The notes under the pieces are model-generated. The model worked only from the letters and a program-made list of their open reading frames with translations. It was not told where the DNA came from and did no database searches. Below are positions 26,246-35,820 of a stretch of 37,481 bases of DNA, in pieces. Source of the stretch: Fluviicola sp. (GTDB taxonomy: Bacteria; Bacteroidota; Bacteroidia; Flavobacteriales_D; Crocinitomicaceae). The stretch covers positions 1 to 37,481 of the forward strand of contig JAJTEO010000001.1 in NCBI GenBank assembly GCA_021300395.1, read 5' to 3'. Each line of letters starts with the position of its first letter. Position 1 is the stretch's first letter. Made by a program: the position numbers and the translations under genes.

Positions 26246-27526
26246 TTACAATCCGAATCCAGCTTTTACTTTATCAACGAAATCTAATTTCTCCCAAGTA
26301 AATAATTCAACTTCTTTAGAAACGATTGTTCCATCAGGAGATTTGAAAGTTTTAGTAACTACTTCGTTTTTACGTCCCATGTGTCCGTAAGCAGCAGTTT
26401 CACTATAAATTGGGTTTCTTAATTTCAAACGTTGCTCGATTGCATAAGGACGTAAATCAAAAATTCCTTCAACAATTCTAGCGATTTCACCATCTGTTTT
26501 ATTAACTTTTGCAGTACCGTATGTGTTAATGTATAAACCACATGGTTTAGCAACACCAATAGCATAAGAAACTTGAACTAATACTTCGTCAGCTAATCCT
26601 GCAGCAACTAAGTTTTTAGCAATGTGACGTGTTGCATAAGCTGCAGAACGGTCAACTTTTGATGGATCTTTTCCAGAGAATGCACCACCACCGTGAGCTC
26701 CTTTACCACCGTAAGTATCAACGATGATTTTTCTTCCTGTTAAACCTGTATCTCCGTGTGGTCCACCGATTACGAATTTTCCAGTTGGATTAATATGGTA
26801 TTGGATTTCATTTGTGAATAACACTTGTAATTCTGGTTTCAATTTCGCTTTAACACGAGGAATTACGATTGAAATGATATCACTTTTAATTTTAGCTAAC
26901 ATTTCTGCTTCAGTTGCGAAGTCATCATGTTGTGTAGAAACTACGATTGAATCAATTCTTTGAGGAACATTGTCATCAGAATATTCAATTGTAACTTGAG
27001 ACTTAGCATCTGGACGTAAATAACCAATTAAATTTGGCTCATTGTTTCTGATGTAAGATAACTCTTGTAATATTTTGTGCGCTAAATCTAACGCTAATGG
27101 CATATAATTTTCTGTTTCTTTAGTTGCATAACCAAACATCATTCCTTGGTCACCTGCACCTTGAGCATTTGCTTTTGCCTCGAAATCATCATTTGCTACA
27201 ACTCTATCAACACCTTGATTGATATCGTCTGATTGATCATGAATTGCTGAAAGGATTCCACAAGAATTCGCTTCGAACATATATTCAGATTTAGTATATC
27301 CAATTTTTCTGATTACTTCTCTAGCAATACTTTGAACATCTAAATATGTTTTTGTTTTTACTTCACCAGCCAAAACTACTTGACCAGTTGTTACTAATGT
27401 TTCACATGCAACTTTAGACGTTGGATCAAATGCCATGAAATTGTCAATTAATGCGTCTGAAATTTGATCAGCTACTTTATCTGGATGCCCTTCAGAAACT
27501 GATTCTGATGTAAATAAATATGACAT
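26246..27526 (-). CDS. metK: S-adenosylmethionine synthase
   Basis: MetK makes S-adenosylmethionine from ATP and methionine. Family motifs are complete: the start [21 protein letters not shown] with the ATP-contacting His, [12 protein letters not shown] (about 118-129) and [19 protein letters not shown] near 275-295. The 426 residues are slightly longer than the E. coli enzyme, as usual in Bacteroidota. The leader (27527-27672) shows no recognisable SAM riboswitch; a weak TAAATTCG element on the minus strand might be the -7. It diverges from the DUF5686 gene and lies convergent to the msrC operon, both of which concern methionine, though this may be coincidence. Confidence 0.97.
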   Translation of the reverse strand: MSYLFTSESVSEGHPDKVADQISDALIDNFMAFDPTSKVACETLVTTGQVVLAGEVKTKTYLDVQSIAREVIRKIGYTKSEYMFEANSCGILSAIHDQSDDINQGVDRVVANDDFEAKANAQGAGDQGMMFGYATKETENYMPLALDLAHKILQELSYIRNNEPNLIGYLRPDAKSQVTIEYSDDNVPQRIDSIVVSTQHDDFATEAEMLAKIKSDIISIVIPRVKAKLKPELQVLFTNEIQYHINPTGKFVIGGPHGDTGLTGRKIIVDTYGGKGAHGGGAFSGKDPSKVDRSAAYATRHIAKNLVAAGLADEVLVQVSYAIGVAKPCGLYINTYGTAKVNKTDGEIARIVEGIFDLRPYAIEQRLKLRNPIYSETAAYGHMGRKNEVVTKTFKSPDGTIVSKEVELFTWEKLDFVDKVKAGFGL

Positions 27527-27597
27527 TATCTATTGTTTAAAAATTAGGATGCGAATTTAATAAAATTTATTCGAAAAATCTTCGTTGATAAAAACAA

Positions 27598-27629
27598 TTG
27601 ACACAGAATCTTTTTTTTAACTTAATTTG
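27598..27629 (+). promoter_or_regulatory. weak candidate promoter of the DUF5686 gene
   Basis: TTG (27598-27600), 21 bases, then TTAATTTG (27622-27629), one mismatch from TAnnTTTG. It leaves a leader of about 37 bases before the ATG at 27673. Confidence 0.35.
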
Positions 27630-27672
27630 TAACTAAATGGACGCTATAACGGTCCTAAATTAAACTATATTT

Positions 27673-30075
27673 ATGAAATACATCTTGATCCTGATATCGA
27701 TTCTATTAACCACATTTTCATTTTCACAATTAAATTTTCAAATAAAAGAGGATCAAACACTTGTAGCCATTCCTTTTTCTAAGGTTATTCCAAATGATGG
27801 TTCACCAATTCTTGCTGATATTGATGGTTTATTTAGTATCGATACGACTAAAGTAACTTCATTAAAGATTTCAACTTTTGGATTTAAAGATACGATTGTG
27901 ATAGTAAAAAATATTACTGGAAATGAAATCATTTTGAATCCATTAGCAACGAGTATAGAGGAAGTGAAAATTATACCTGGAGAAAACCCAGCACATCGAA
28001 TAATGAATCAGGTCATCGAAAGAAGAAAGATCAATAGTCCAACACATAATGATGCTTTTACTTATGATTCATACAGTAAATATATTTTTGATTTAAATGA
28101 AGAAGCAATGGCTTCGATATCAGACACCACAAAAGACACCACTTTGCTGTTAATTAAAAAATATTTTAATTCTAAGTATTTAATGCTTTTAGAAAGTGCA
28201 TCAACAAGAACCTTTTCTCCACCTTCAAGAGATAAAGAAGAAATAACAGCCTACAAAGTTTCGGGATTTACAGATCCAATGCTGTCTTCTTTTGCAAATG
28301 AAATGCAATCGTTTAGCTTTTATGAGAATCAATTTGAAATTTTTGGAAAATCGTATGTTAATCCGATTGCATTCGGAGGAACGAAGCGCTATTTCTTTTT
28401 AATTGAAGATACAACATTTGTTGGAGCAGATACGGTTTTCACCATTTCATTTAGGCCAAGAAAAGATAAAAATTTTGACGGATTAAAAGGACAATTATAC
28501 ATCAATACCAATGGTTTTGCAGTTGAAAAAGTAATAGTTGAACCATTAGATTCAATAGGGGGTGCAAAATTGAAAGTAATTCAGGAATATGCATTTATTG
28601 AAAATAAGAAATGGTTCCCATCGAAACTTTCAACCGAAATCAAACTACCGTCTTTACAAATTGGCGGTTTAAAAAACGGTTATATTCAAGGAAAGGGTAA
28701 TATGTACATAAAAAATATTGTGCTAAATCCTGAAAATAAAATGAAACGTTCCATAAATAATACTGCATTAGTTACATCGGAGGACGCCAATTATAAAAGC
28801 GAAAAAGAATGGGATTCGCTACGAGTTTTTAAAATCACTGAAAAAGAGAAAAATACATATCGAGTTCTTGATAGTGTTTCTAAAAAGGAACATTTAGATT
28901 ATAAATTAAGAGCGATTACCAGTTTATTACAAGGAAAGTTGCCTTTAGGTTATGTCAATATGGATATTACAAAAATCATTGATTATAAGCTATTTGAAGG
29001 TTACCGTTTTGGAATGGGCTTAGAAACGTCTTATAAAACATTTAAAAAAGGAACGATTGGTGGTTACGCTGGATGGGCCACTAAAGATGAACAATGGAAA
29101 TATGGTGGTTTTGCGGAATTTAAATTAAACAATTCACATTCAATAAAATGGAATTTAAAATATCAATACGATTTGATTGAACGAGGAGGATATTCATTTC
29201 AAAAAGAAGGATTTAATCTAAGTAATGATGAGAACTATCGCCATATTTATATCAAAAACATGGAATATCAACGATTAGCTGAAACATCTTTATCAGGTTT
29301 TATTTCTTCTAATTTTAAAGTTACGCTAGGAGTAAATTATCAACGTATTTGGTTAACGGATAATTACACTTTTCAAATTCCTTCTGCTTCTATAGTTTCT
29401 TCCCAGTCTCCGTTTGATTTAGCAGAAACATTCACTGAAATCAATTGGAATATTCGAGAAAAAGTAATGCAAATGGGTGATAATCGTATCGGAAAAGGGA
29501 CAAAATATCCGAAGTTGAAAATTAAATACACAAAAGGTATTAAGGGAATTTATGATTCTAAATATGATTATTCAAGATTGATTATTGATGTATCTCAAAA
29601 TGTAGGTATAAAAACAATTGGAAAGTTAAATTGGCTAATTCATTATGGACAAACAATTGGCAATGTTCCGTTATTTCTTCAACAAGTAGCAATAGGAACT
29701 GGTGGAAATGGGAATTTATCAATCAAAAACACCTTCGAAACAATGCTTCCGTCTACTTATTTTTCAAAACAACAATTGAATTTATTTACTCGATTTACAT
29801 TTCGTGCGATGAAGACAAATTTAAAATTCACGAAACCTCAACTTGGATTTCACCATGCATTAGGATATGGTTATTTTTCAAATCCAACCGAACATACAGC
29901 CAGTTTCTCAACTTTATCTGAAGGATATTATGAAGCAGGAATGATTCTAGACGGAATTTTCGTTTCTGGTTTTTCTAGGATTGGAATGGGTGTATTTTAT
30001 AAATATGGAACAAATGCAAGTCCTTATGTGAAAGAAAATCTAATGTACAAAGTGAGTCTTTCGATTCAATTTTAA
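27673..30075 (+). CDS. DUF5686 outer-membrane protein with carboxypeptidase-like regulatory domain
   Basis: A signal peptide (residues 1-18, cleavage near FSFSQ) is followed by an N-terminal beta-sandwich, the CarboxypepD_reg-like domain typical of Bacteroidota outer-membrane proteins (about 20-105). The DUF5686 core starts at NPAHRIMNQVIERRKINSP (about 111-129) with FTYDSYSKY just after. The C-terminal half, from about 430, has repeated amphipathic beta-strands, and the chain ends SLSIQF, a barrel-assembly end. Length (800) fits the family. The function of DUF5686 proteins is unknown. The stop codon interlocks with the stop of the convergent PKD protein gene, with no terminator between them. 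Confidence 0.85.
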   Translation: MKYILILISILLTTFSFSQLNFQIKEDQTLVAIPFSKVIPNDGSPILADIDGLFSIDTTKVTSLKISTFGFKDTIVIVKNITGNEIILNPLATSIEEVKIIPGENPAHRIMNQVIERRKINSPTHNDAFTYDSYSKYIFDLNEEAMASISDTTKDTTLLLIKKYFNSKYLMLLESASTRTFSPPSRDKEEITAYKVSGFTDPMLSSFANEMQSFSFYENQFEIFGKSYVNPIAFGGTKRYFFLIEDTTFVGADTVFTISFRPRKDKNFDGLKGQLYINTNGFAVEKVIVEPLDSIGGAKLKVIQEYAFIENKKWFPSKLSTEIKLPSLQIGGLKNGYIQGKGNMYIKNIVLNPENKMKRSINNTALVTSEDANYKSEKEWDSLRVFKITEKEKNTYRVLDSVSKKEHLDYKLRAITSLLQGKLPLGYVNMDITKIIDYKLFEGYRFGMGLETSYKTFKKGTIGGYAGWATKDEQWKYGGFAEFKLNNSHSIKWNLKYQYDLIERGGYSFQKEGFNLSNDENYRHIYIKNMEYQRLAETSLSGFISSNFKVTLGVNYQRIWLTDNYTFQIPSASIVSSQSPFDLAETFTEINWNIREKVMQMGDNRIGKGTKYPKLKIKYTKGIKGIYDSKYDYSRLIIDVSQNVGIKTIGKLNWLIHYGQTIGNVPLFLQQVAIGTGGNGNLSIKNTFETMLPSTYFSKQQLNLFTRFTFRAMKTNLKFTKPQLGFHHALGYGYFSNPTEHTASFSTLSEGYYEAGMILDGIFVSGFSRIGMGVFYKYGTNASPYVKENLMYKVSLSIQF

Positions 30076-32750
30076 CGAATTACTGCAACAAATCCAGATA
30101 ATTCATGCACATTATCAGCACTTTCACATGATTCATAGATTAAATAATAGGTATAAATTCCATCTGGAACTTTTCGACCTTTATATGTTCCGTCCCAAAA
30201 TTCATCTTGATCATTGGTCTGAAATATAATCTCTCCCCAGCGATTATAGATTTTAAAATCCCAAGATTGAGCTGGTAAATAGGTAACAACTTTAAAATCA
30301 TTATTATATTCATCTCCATCAGGAGTAAATGTGTTTGGAATATAAACGGTATAAGGTAGTATGATAACTTTTTCAAAACTTGAATCGACACATAAAAACT
30401 CGTTAGTGACATATTGAATCGGATAAAACATGCCATCTTCTTTGAAGGTGTAACTTGGATTTTGGACTGTTGTTCCTTCTATATTATCAAACATATAAAA
30501 ATAAGTTAATCCACCTTCAGAACGGTCAGTAAATTGAATGGTAGAATGGCAGATATCTGTTTCATCTTTATCTACAATAAATTTTGAAACAGGACTTGGG
30601 TTAACTTGTATTAAATCATATTTCGTCAAATACAATGTGTCTGTACATCCAACATCTGCATGTATCATTAAACTTACATCATAAGTACCGACATTATAGT
30701 ATGTATTAATTGGATTTGCAGAAGTTGAAGTTCCACCATCCCCGAAATTCCAGCTATAATTTAATGTCGTAACGTAGTTACATAATTCATTAAAATGAGC
30801 TTCAAAAGGAACACATTGTAAACCGGGTTCAATCATAAAATCGATTGTCGGTTCAGGATAAATATATATAGATTTTGTATAGGTATCGACGCAATTTTCA
30901 TAATTTCCTGTTAAGGTTATCGGTATCGAACCAGATTGATTGAATTGAACATTTGATACATCCAATGTTGTCGCATTTTGAATTGAAGCAGAATTTCCAA
31001 AATTCCAAGAAAAAGAAGTTGTAGGAGATCCAACCAATGTTCCATCAAAATTAAAGCTGTTTCCAGTTATACAGATTGAATCATTTGAAGTGAATGAAAC
31101 ATTCAAGATTTCATTCATTATTAAATTTTTATAAGTTGTATCAATACAAGCACCATTAGATCCTGCGATTAATTGAACGGTGTAAACACCAGGAGTTGGA
31201 AAAGTATATGTTGGAGAGATCGCAGTACTTATATCGGTATTAATTCCATTTACTCCAAAATCCCAATTATATTGATCACAACCAGTTGAAGTATTGAATA
31301 ATGTTGTTGTTAAACCTTCGCACAAGTAATTTGGAGGAGGATTAAAATTAACAATAGGTAAAGGAAACACATAAATTGAATCAGTATAACCAGTAAAGCA
31401 AGTTCCTATATTAGAATTTAATGTCACAACTATGAATCCTGAAGTATCGAAGACTACATTATTAACATCTAATGTAGTTGCATTTTGAATGGAAGCATGT
31501 GGACCAAAATCCCATTCATAGGCTGCATTATTTGTTCCGATTACGGAGCCATTAAAATCAAAATTATTTCCTATGATACAAAGTGAATCATTCGAAGTAA
31601 AACTTACCGATAGCTCTTCGTTTACAATCATCGTTTGGTATGCGGTATCTGTACAAGGCCAACCCGGATTTACGACTAAAGTTGCAATATAAGTTCCAGG
31701 TGACGGATAGGTATAACTTGGTTCGAAAATCGTACTTACATCTGTTGTAATATTTGGCACTCCAAAATTCCAAGAATAATTCGTTCCCCCATAAGAGTTA
31801 TTGTCAAATGTTACCGTTAAACCTTGACAATATGAAACGAAATAATCCATATCAACTTGAAGAGGGATTGTCGCTTGCATTGAAATATTACAACTAATCA
31901 CTTTAAATAAAAAATCGCGAACTGTTTGACCAAGTAAAACACCATTTCTGTATTCTTGAACTCGAATTCCAACAACAAATAATCCTTGTAAATTTGGTTG
32001 AGCGGTTAATACTCCAGTTGTAGGATTGATACTTATCGAAGCACCTGGACCAAGTGGATTTGCACTTGAAAATCCATTTGCAAATTGAACTAATCCATAT
32101 GCAGGAGGAGGAATTGTTGAAGGCATTGGTTGAGCGGAAGTTGCTCCTTCAAAAGGTGTTACCAATGAATAAACCAATTGATCACCATCTGGATCTGAAG
32201 CATAATGGTTGAATATCAGTTCGTCATTATTGCATATTACAATTGGTGGGTAATTGACAAAATGAGGACTACTATTGGCTGTCATTGAAGTTTCTGAACC
32301 TGGAATATGAGTAGTTAAAGTTAAACCTGTGTCTTCAGGCGCAACTAAGTTTGAAACATTTGGACCTCGACAACAACGTTGATATGAAGCGGTATAACCA
32401 CCTGGAATAGGAGGTAAATTAATGGTTGTAGTATACGTTGCTTTTTCTACACAAATACCACCTGGTGCTGTTACACAGGGATTATTGAATACAATTGGAA
32501 CGTTTGTGCTACCTGGAAAAGGAATATTTATTGTTTGCACTTCAACATTTGAGGCATTGTAAATTGTCAAATGTAATGGATTGTCATAAGCAGCACCGGT
32601 TGAATAGCAATCTCTATAAAGCGTGACATTAATTTGGTAGTTATTGTTGCCCAGATAATTATAATAGATGTCTCCTCCAACAATATGCGATGCATGAACT
32701 GTTTGGTAAAAAAAGAAAAGGAGTACAAATAATATAAATCTCATTAGCAA
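30072..32750 (-). CDS. PKD-repeat surface protein with gliding-motility-associated (T9SS type B) C-terminal domain
   Basis: After a signal peptide (cleavage near VHA-SH, residue 21) comes an N-terminal domain of about 270 residues (HIVGGDIYYNYLGNNN onward) common in adhesins of this phylum. About six PKD-like beta-sandwich domains follow from residue 298. The end is the type B sorting domain: YIPNTFTPDGDEYN, IYNRWGEIIF, WDGTYKG, VPDGIYTYYL and a terminal Arg. Such proteins are exported by the type IX secretion system and stay on or near the surface. PKD domains 1-2 and 3-4 are a recognisable tandem duplication: SFTSNDS, SIQNATTLDV and other stretches recur. Translation may start at residue 3 (Met) with no change in the signal. 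It lies 79 bp downstream of the SDR gene on the same strand. Confidence 0.88.
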   Translation of the reverse strand: MLMRFILFVLLFFFYQTVHASHIVGGDIYYNYLGNNNYQINVTLYRDCYSTGAAYDNPLHLTIYNASNVEVQTINIPFPGSTNVPIVFNNPCVTAPGGICVEKATYTTTINLPPIPGGYTASYQRCCRGPNVSNLVAPEDTGLTLTTHIPGSETSMTANSSPHFVNYPPIVICNNDELIFNHYASDPDGDQLVYSLVTPFEGATSAQPMPSTIPPPAYGLVQFANGFSSANPLGPGASISINPTTGVLTAQPNLQGLFVVGIRVQEYRNGVLLGQTVRDFLFKVISCNISMQATIPLQVDMDYFVSYCQGLTVTFDNNSYGGTNYSWNFGVPNITTDVSTIFEPSYTYPSPGTYIATLVVNPGWPCTDTAYQTMIVNEELSVSFTSNDSLCIIGNNFDFNGSVIGTNNAAYEWDFGPHASIQNATTLDVNNVVFDTSGFIVVTLNSNIGTCFTGYTDSIYVFPLPIVNFNPPPNYLCEGLTTTLFNTSTGCDQYNWDFGVNGINTDISTAISPTYTFPTPGVYTVQLIAGSNGACIDTTYKNLIMNEILNVSFTSNDSICITGNSFNFDGTLVGSPTTSFSWNFGNSASIQNATTLDVSNVQFNQSGSIPITLTGNYENCVDTYTKSIYIYPEPTIDFMIEPGLQCVPFEAHFNELCNYVTTLNYSWNFGDGGTSTSANPINTYYNVGTYDVSLMIHADVGCTDTLYLTKYDLIQVNPSPVSKFIVDKDETDICHSTIQFTDRSEGGLTYFYMFDNIEGTTVQNPSYTFKEDGMFYPIQYVTNEFLCVDSSFEKVIILPYTVYIPNTFTPDGDEYNNDFKVVTYLPAQSWDFKIYNRWGEIIFQTNDQDEFWDGTYKGRKVPDGIYTYYLIYESCESADNVHELSGFVAVIR

Positions 32751-32829
32751 TTACTTAAACGTAAAGATAGCTTAAAAGTTGCAAATCAATAAATTTTTTG
32801 AAAACATTAACAATCTTATCTGTTTGATT

Positions 32830-33630
32830 TTAAAAACATTGAGAAAAATCTAGTAAATCAGTTTTGTATTGAAAATGGTAGATATTTTGAGATTTTTCAC
32901 TTTCAATTTGTTTATTTCTTGAACTACCTTTTATGAATGTAGGTCTAGGAAATTGAAAGTAATCTGCAGCAGCTGTATAATATTCTTCTCTTGTTGGATG
33001 AGATGGATGACAAACATTAACAATATCGCCAAATTTTTGCTCTTGGATTAACAATTCAATAAATGCAATCACATCATTTAAATGAACTAAATTAACTGGA
33101 GAATCACCATTAGGAATATCAATTCGACCTTGAAGTTGTTTAATTGGATGTCTATTTGGACCTATCAATCCTGCTAATCTAAGAATTGTTAAACGTTGAT
33201 TTATTGAATTAGAAATTGTTTGTTCTATTTGAATATTTGAATTGGTTAATTCTGTTTCATTAAATGGATAATTTTCAGATGCTAATGGTAGCTTTTCGGG
33301 GTAAACTCCTGTCGAACTAATTAAAATTATTTCAGTAGAAGCAGTTAATTTTTGAAGGAAATCAGTTACTGTAACTAAATTTTTAAAGACATGTGAAGCA
33401 GGAATTGCAATAATACAAATATCAGCTTTCAAACTTTGTTCAATCAAATTGTTCGGACTATTTTCCTCCAATGACCATTTGATAGCAGTTATATCATTGG
33501 ATGCATTTATTGATTCAATTTTATCATCTGATGTAGAAGTTCCTATCACATTTAACCCTTTTTTAATCAATGATTTTCCAAGTGGCAATCCCAACCAGCC
33601 CAATCCAAGAATTGTAATATTTCTCATCAA
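32830..33630 (-). CDS. NAD(P)-dependent epimerase/SDR family protein (YeeZ-like)
   Basis: The N-terminal Rossmann motif GLGWLGLPLGKSL (residues 8-20) binds the dinucleotide. The central ISSTGVYP segment supplies Ser/Thr and Tyr at the positions of the extended SDR catalytic site. LAGLIGPNRHPI and LVHLNDVIAFIE follow, as in the E. coli YeeZ type. The length of 266 residues fits. The substrate is unknown; nucleotide-sugar modification is possible but not shown. Two adjacent ATG codons begin the gene, the second giving 265 residues. It diverges from ctaA and precedes the PKD protein gene. Confidence 0.8.
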   Translation of the reverse strand: MMRNITILGLGWLGLPLGKSLIKKGLNVIGTSTSDDKIESINASNDITAIKWSLEENSPNNLIEQSLKADICIIAIPASHVFKNLVTVTDFLQKLTASTEIILISSTGVYPEKLPLASENYPFNETELTNSNIQIEQTISNSINQRLTILRLAGLIGPNRHPIKQLQGRIDIPNGDSPVNLVHLNDVIAFIELLIQEQKFGDIVNVCHPSHPTREEYYTAAADYFQFPRPTFIKGSSRNKQIESEKSQNIYHFQYKTDLLDFSQCF

Positions 33631-33694
33631 ATGAATTTTGTCAATTTATATAGAACAAATTAAACGAGAATTTATGAATTTCTTTGAATAAAGT

Positions 33695-33702
33695 TACCTT
33701 TG
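33695..33702 (+). promoter_or_regulatory. candidate -7 element of ctaA
   Basis: TACCTTTG is an exact match to TAnnTTTG, 27 bases before the ctaA ATG at 33730. There is no TTG at the -33 distance. A start near 33708 would give a leader of about 20 bases. Confidence 0.5.
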
Positions 33703-33729
33703 TTTTAACTTTATAAAAATGGCGTTGTG

Positions 33730-34746
33730 ATGAATTATTCAAGATTATTTGTTCGTTTTAATTGGATTACACTTGTACTCATCTTTTTAGTTGTTGTTGC
33801 AGGAAGTTTTGTGAGAATAACAGGTAGCGGAATGGGTTGTCCAGATTGGCCAAAATGTTTTGGAAAATGGGTTCCTCCAACTCAAAAAAGTCAACTTCCA
33901 ACAGATTATAAAGAGATTTACGCTGAAAAAAGGGGAAAGAAAATAGAAAAATTTTCAAAATTACTTCGCTCAATTGGCATGGCGAATGTTGCTGATAAAA
34001 TCAAAGAGGATAAATCAATCTTAATTGAACAAAGTTTTAATGCTCGAAAAACATGGACGGAATACGCTAACAGATTGGTTGGTTTTTTAGCTGGAAATGC
34101 CGTTTTAGTTGTTTTATTATGGATATTATTTAAATATAGAAAACGAAAATTAGTGTTGTTAGCAATTGCGAACTTGATCTTTTTAGGTTTTGAAGCATGG
34201 TTTGGTTCTATTGTCGTAGCAACAAATTTAGTTCCGTGGACTATCACAGTGCATTTATTTTTCGCACTCTTGATTATCGCTTTACAACTTCTAATCATTC
34301 ACGAAATAAGTCCGATTCAAAGTACTAAAATTCATATTAGTCGTTCTTTAAAATTGCTGATTGTATTTTGTTTTGTCATCACCTTTATCCAAATGTTTTT
34401 GGGAACACAAGTAAGAGAAAGTATCGATGAATTAACAAAACAAGGATATAGCAGAGCAGTTTGGATTGAAAAATTAGGCCTTCCGTTTTTTATTCACCGT
34501 AGTTTTTCATGGTTAGTATTAATTATCCTTTCATTTATTGCTTGGAAAAACGAGAAAGAAAACAAATATTGGATCATTCGCACTTCTTTCATCCTTCTTA
34601 TGTTGGAGCTAATTTCTGGAATTTTATTAGCCTATGCAAACATGCCTGGTTTAGTTCAAACAAGTCACTTGATTTTTGCAACAATCATTTTAGGAACGTT
34701 GGGTATGGCATCGCTTCGTATGAGCTCTGTAACAAAAGTTGCATGA
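33730..34746 (+). CDS. ctaA: heme A synthase (COX15/CtaA family)
   Basis: CtaA converts heme O to heme A for aa3-type cytochrome oxidases in the cytoplasmic membrane. The protein (338 residues from the ATG) has eight membrane helices in two four-helix halves. It carries the family opening GSFVRITGSGMGCPDWPKC with the Cys pair, an E-x-x-x-R-like EYANRLVGF, and His residues in TVHLFF, FIHRSF and TSHLIF that can bind heme. The first extracytoplasmic loop holds an extra charged insert of about 50 residues (KEIYAEKRGKKIEKF onward), which I associate with Bacteroidota members. A GTG at 33727 directly precedes the ATG and would add one residue. The 3' end is 31 bp from the TauE/SafE gene on the same strand. 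Confidence 0.92.
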   Translation: MNYSRLFVRFNWITLVLIFLVVVAGSFVRITGSGMGCPDWPKCFGKWVPPTQKSQLPTDYKEIYAEKRGKKIEKFSKLLRSIGMANVADKIKEDKSILIEQSFNARKTWTEYANRLVGFLAGNAVLVVLLWILFKYRKRKLVLLAIANLIFLGFEAWFGSIVVATNLVPWTITVHLFFALLIIALQLLIIHEISPIQSTKIHISRSLKLLIVFCFVITFIQMFLGTQVRESIDELTKQGYSRAVWIEKLGLPFFIHRSFSWLVLIILSFIAWKNEKENKYWIIRTSFILLMLELISGILLAYANMPGLVQTSHLIFATIILGTLGMASLRMSSVTKVA

Positions 34747-34777
34747 GTAAATTAATTAATGACCTAATTTTGACACT

Positions 34778-35569
34778 ATGCATATAATTGGATTTATTGT
34801 CACAATATTCATAGGCGTAATTTTAGGCTTAGTTGGCGGTGGAGGTTCTATTTTAACCTTACCCGTAGTTCATTATTTTTTCGGAGTATCAATGTCGCAA
34901 GCAGCTGTTTACTCTTTGTTTATCGTTGGAATGTCGGCCTCGATAGGTGTTTTCAAACGAATTAAAACAAAAGATTTCGAACTAAAAGAGGCAATCATTT
35001 TTGTGATACCAAGTACTTTAGTCGCTTTTACAATGCGTTTGTGGGTCATGCCGTTAATTCCCGTTCAATTTAATCTTTTTGGAATGGAAACTTCAAAAGA
35101 TTCAATGATGTCACTTTTATTAATCATCGTAATGACCATAACTGCCGTTCGTATGATCTTTAAAAGTGATTCACAAAAAGAATACGAAAGCAGCATTTCT
35201 AGAACCCTTTTATATGGATCATTTACAGGTGTTTTAGCTGGGATTATTGGAGCAGGAGGTGGATTTATTATTGTTCCAGCATTAACAAAAATGGGGTTAT
35301 CGATGCGAAAAGCAATTGGAACTTCCATGTTAATTATCACAATTCAATCATTCGGAGCGCTAGTGGGCGATATGTTGAATAAGCAAATTTCAAACGAACC
35401 TTTCAATTATACCTTATTGATTTATTTAACGATTTTGACTGCATTAGGTGTTTTCGTTGGTACATATTTACAACGTTTTTTTACCGGTAAAATTCTTCGA
35501 AAAGTATTTAGTTATTTACTAATAGCAGTATCGTTGTTTATTTTAATCGACAGATTTATAATAAACTAA
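34778..35569 (+). CDS. TauE/SafE (TSUP) family membrane permease
   Basis: The 263-residue protein has about eight membrane helices and the two pseudo-repeat motifs of TSUP transporters: GLVGGGGSILTLPVV at about 18-32 and GIIGAGGGFIIVPALT near 160-175. Members export or import sulfite, sulfonates or related anions; substrate cannot be assigned. It follows ctaA by 31 bp and may share its transcript. A TAATTTTG sequence at 34765-34772 matches a -7 element but would leave almost no leader before the ATG. No terminator is visible after the stop; the next feature is the tRNA promoter. Confidence 0.9.
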   Translation: MHIIGFIVTIFIGVILGLVGGGGSILTLPVVHYFFGVSMSQAAVYSLFIVGMSASIGVFKRIKTKDFELKEAIIFVIPSTLVAFTMRLWVMPLIPVQFNLFGMETSKDSMMSLLLIIVMTITAVRMIFKSDSQKEYESSISRTLLYGSFTGVLAGIIGAGGGFIIVPALTKMGLSMRKAIGTSMLIITIQSFGALVGDMLNKQISNEPFNYTLLIYLTILTALGVFVGTYLQRFFTGKILRKVFSYLLIAVSLFILIDRFIIN

Positions 35570-35601
35570 AAGTCAAAATCGAAATAATTTTCCATTTTCT
35601 C

Positions 35602-35631
35602 TTGTATTTCCATTTCAGACTCTTATATTTG
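35602..35631 (+). promoter_or_regulatory. promoter of the CAU-anticodon tRNA gene
   Basis: TTG (35602-35604), exactly 19 bases, then TATATTTG (35624-35631) is a full consensus match, identical in spacing and -7 sequence to the rimP promoter. A small inverted repeat, AATCAAT-CATTT-ATTGATT (35640-35658), lies in the presumed tRNA 5' leader. Confidence 0.85.
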
Positions 35632-35665
35632 CAACCCGAAATCAATCATTTATTGATTATTTCTC

Positions 35666-35739
35666 GGTCCTATAGCTCAGTTGGTTAGAGCACCTGACTC
35701 ATAATCAGGTGGTCCCTGGTTCGAGCCCAGGTGGGACCA
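35666..35739 (+). tRNA. tRNA with CAU anticodon, probably tRNA-Ile2 (lysidine type)
   Basis: A full cloverleaf can be drawn: acceptor GGTCCTA with TGGGACC, D-arm GCTC/GAGC, anticodon stem CCTGA/TCAGG with loop CTCATAA, T-arm CCTGG/CCAGG with loop TTCGAGC, and discriminator A at 35739. CCA is not encoded. The CAU anticodon fits either elongator Met or Ile2. The C4-G69 and C5-G68 acceptor pairs are those used by TilS to recognise Ile2 in E. coli, and the loop CTCATAA followed by GGTC matches known Ile2 tRNAs. Ile2 is therefore preferred. Confidence 0.93.
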
Positions 35740-35750
35740 CGGTGAAACTT

Positions 35751-35778
35751 AAAGGCTTACAGAAATGTAGGCCTTTTT
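35751..35778 (+). terminator. terminator after the tRNA gene
   Basis: AAAGGCTTAC (35751-35760) pairs with GTAGGCCTTT (35767-35776) with one G-U pair and a 6-base loop, followed by further T to 35778. It begins 12 bases after the tRNA. Confidence 0.8.
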
Positions 35779-35820
35779 AATTTATAGCTTTTTATCATCA
35801 AATTATAACCTACTTTAGAT

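Noticed and set aside
27527-27672. SAM riboswitch upstream of metK
   Set aside because: The leader is short and AT-rich without the conserved stems of known SAM riboswitches.
34743-34787. 14-codon open frame between ctaA and the TauE/SafE gene
   Set aside because: It overlaps both neighbours, has no recognisable features and is too short to support.
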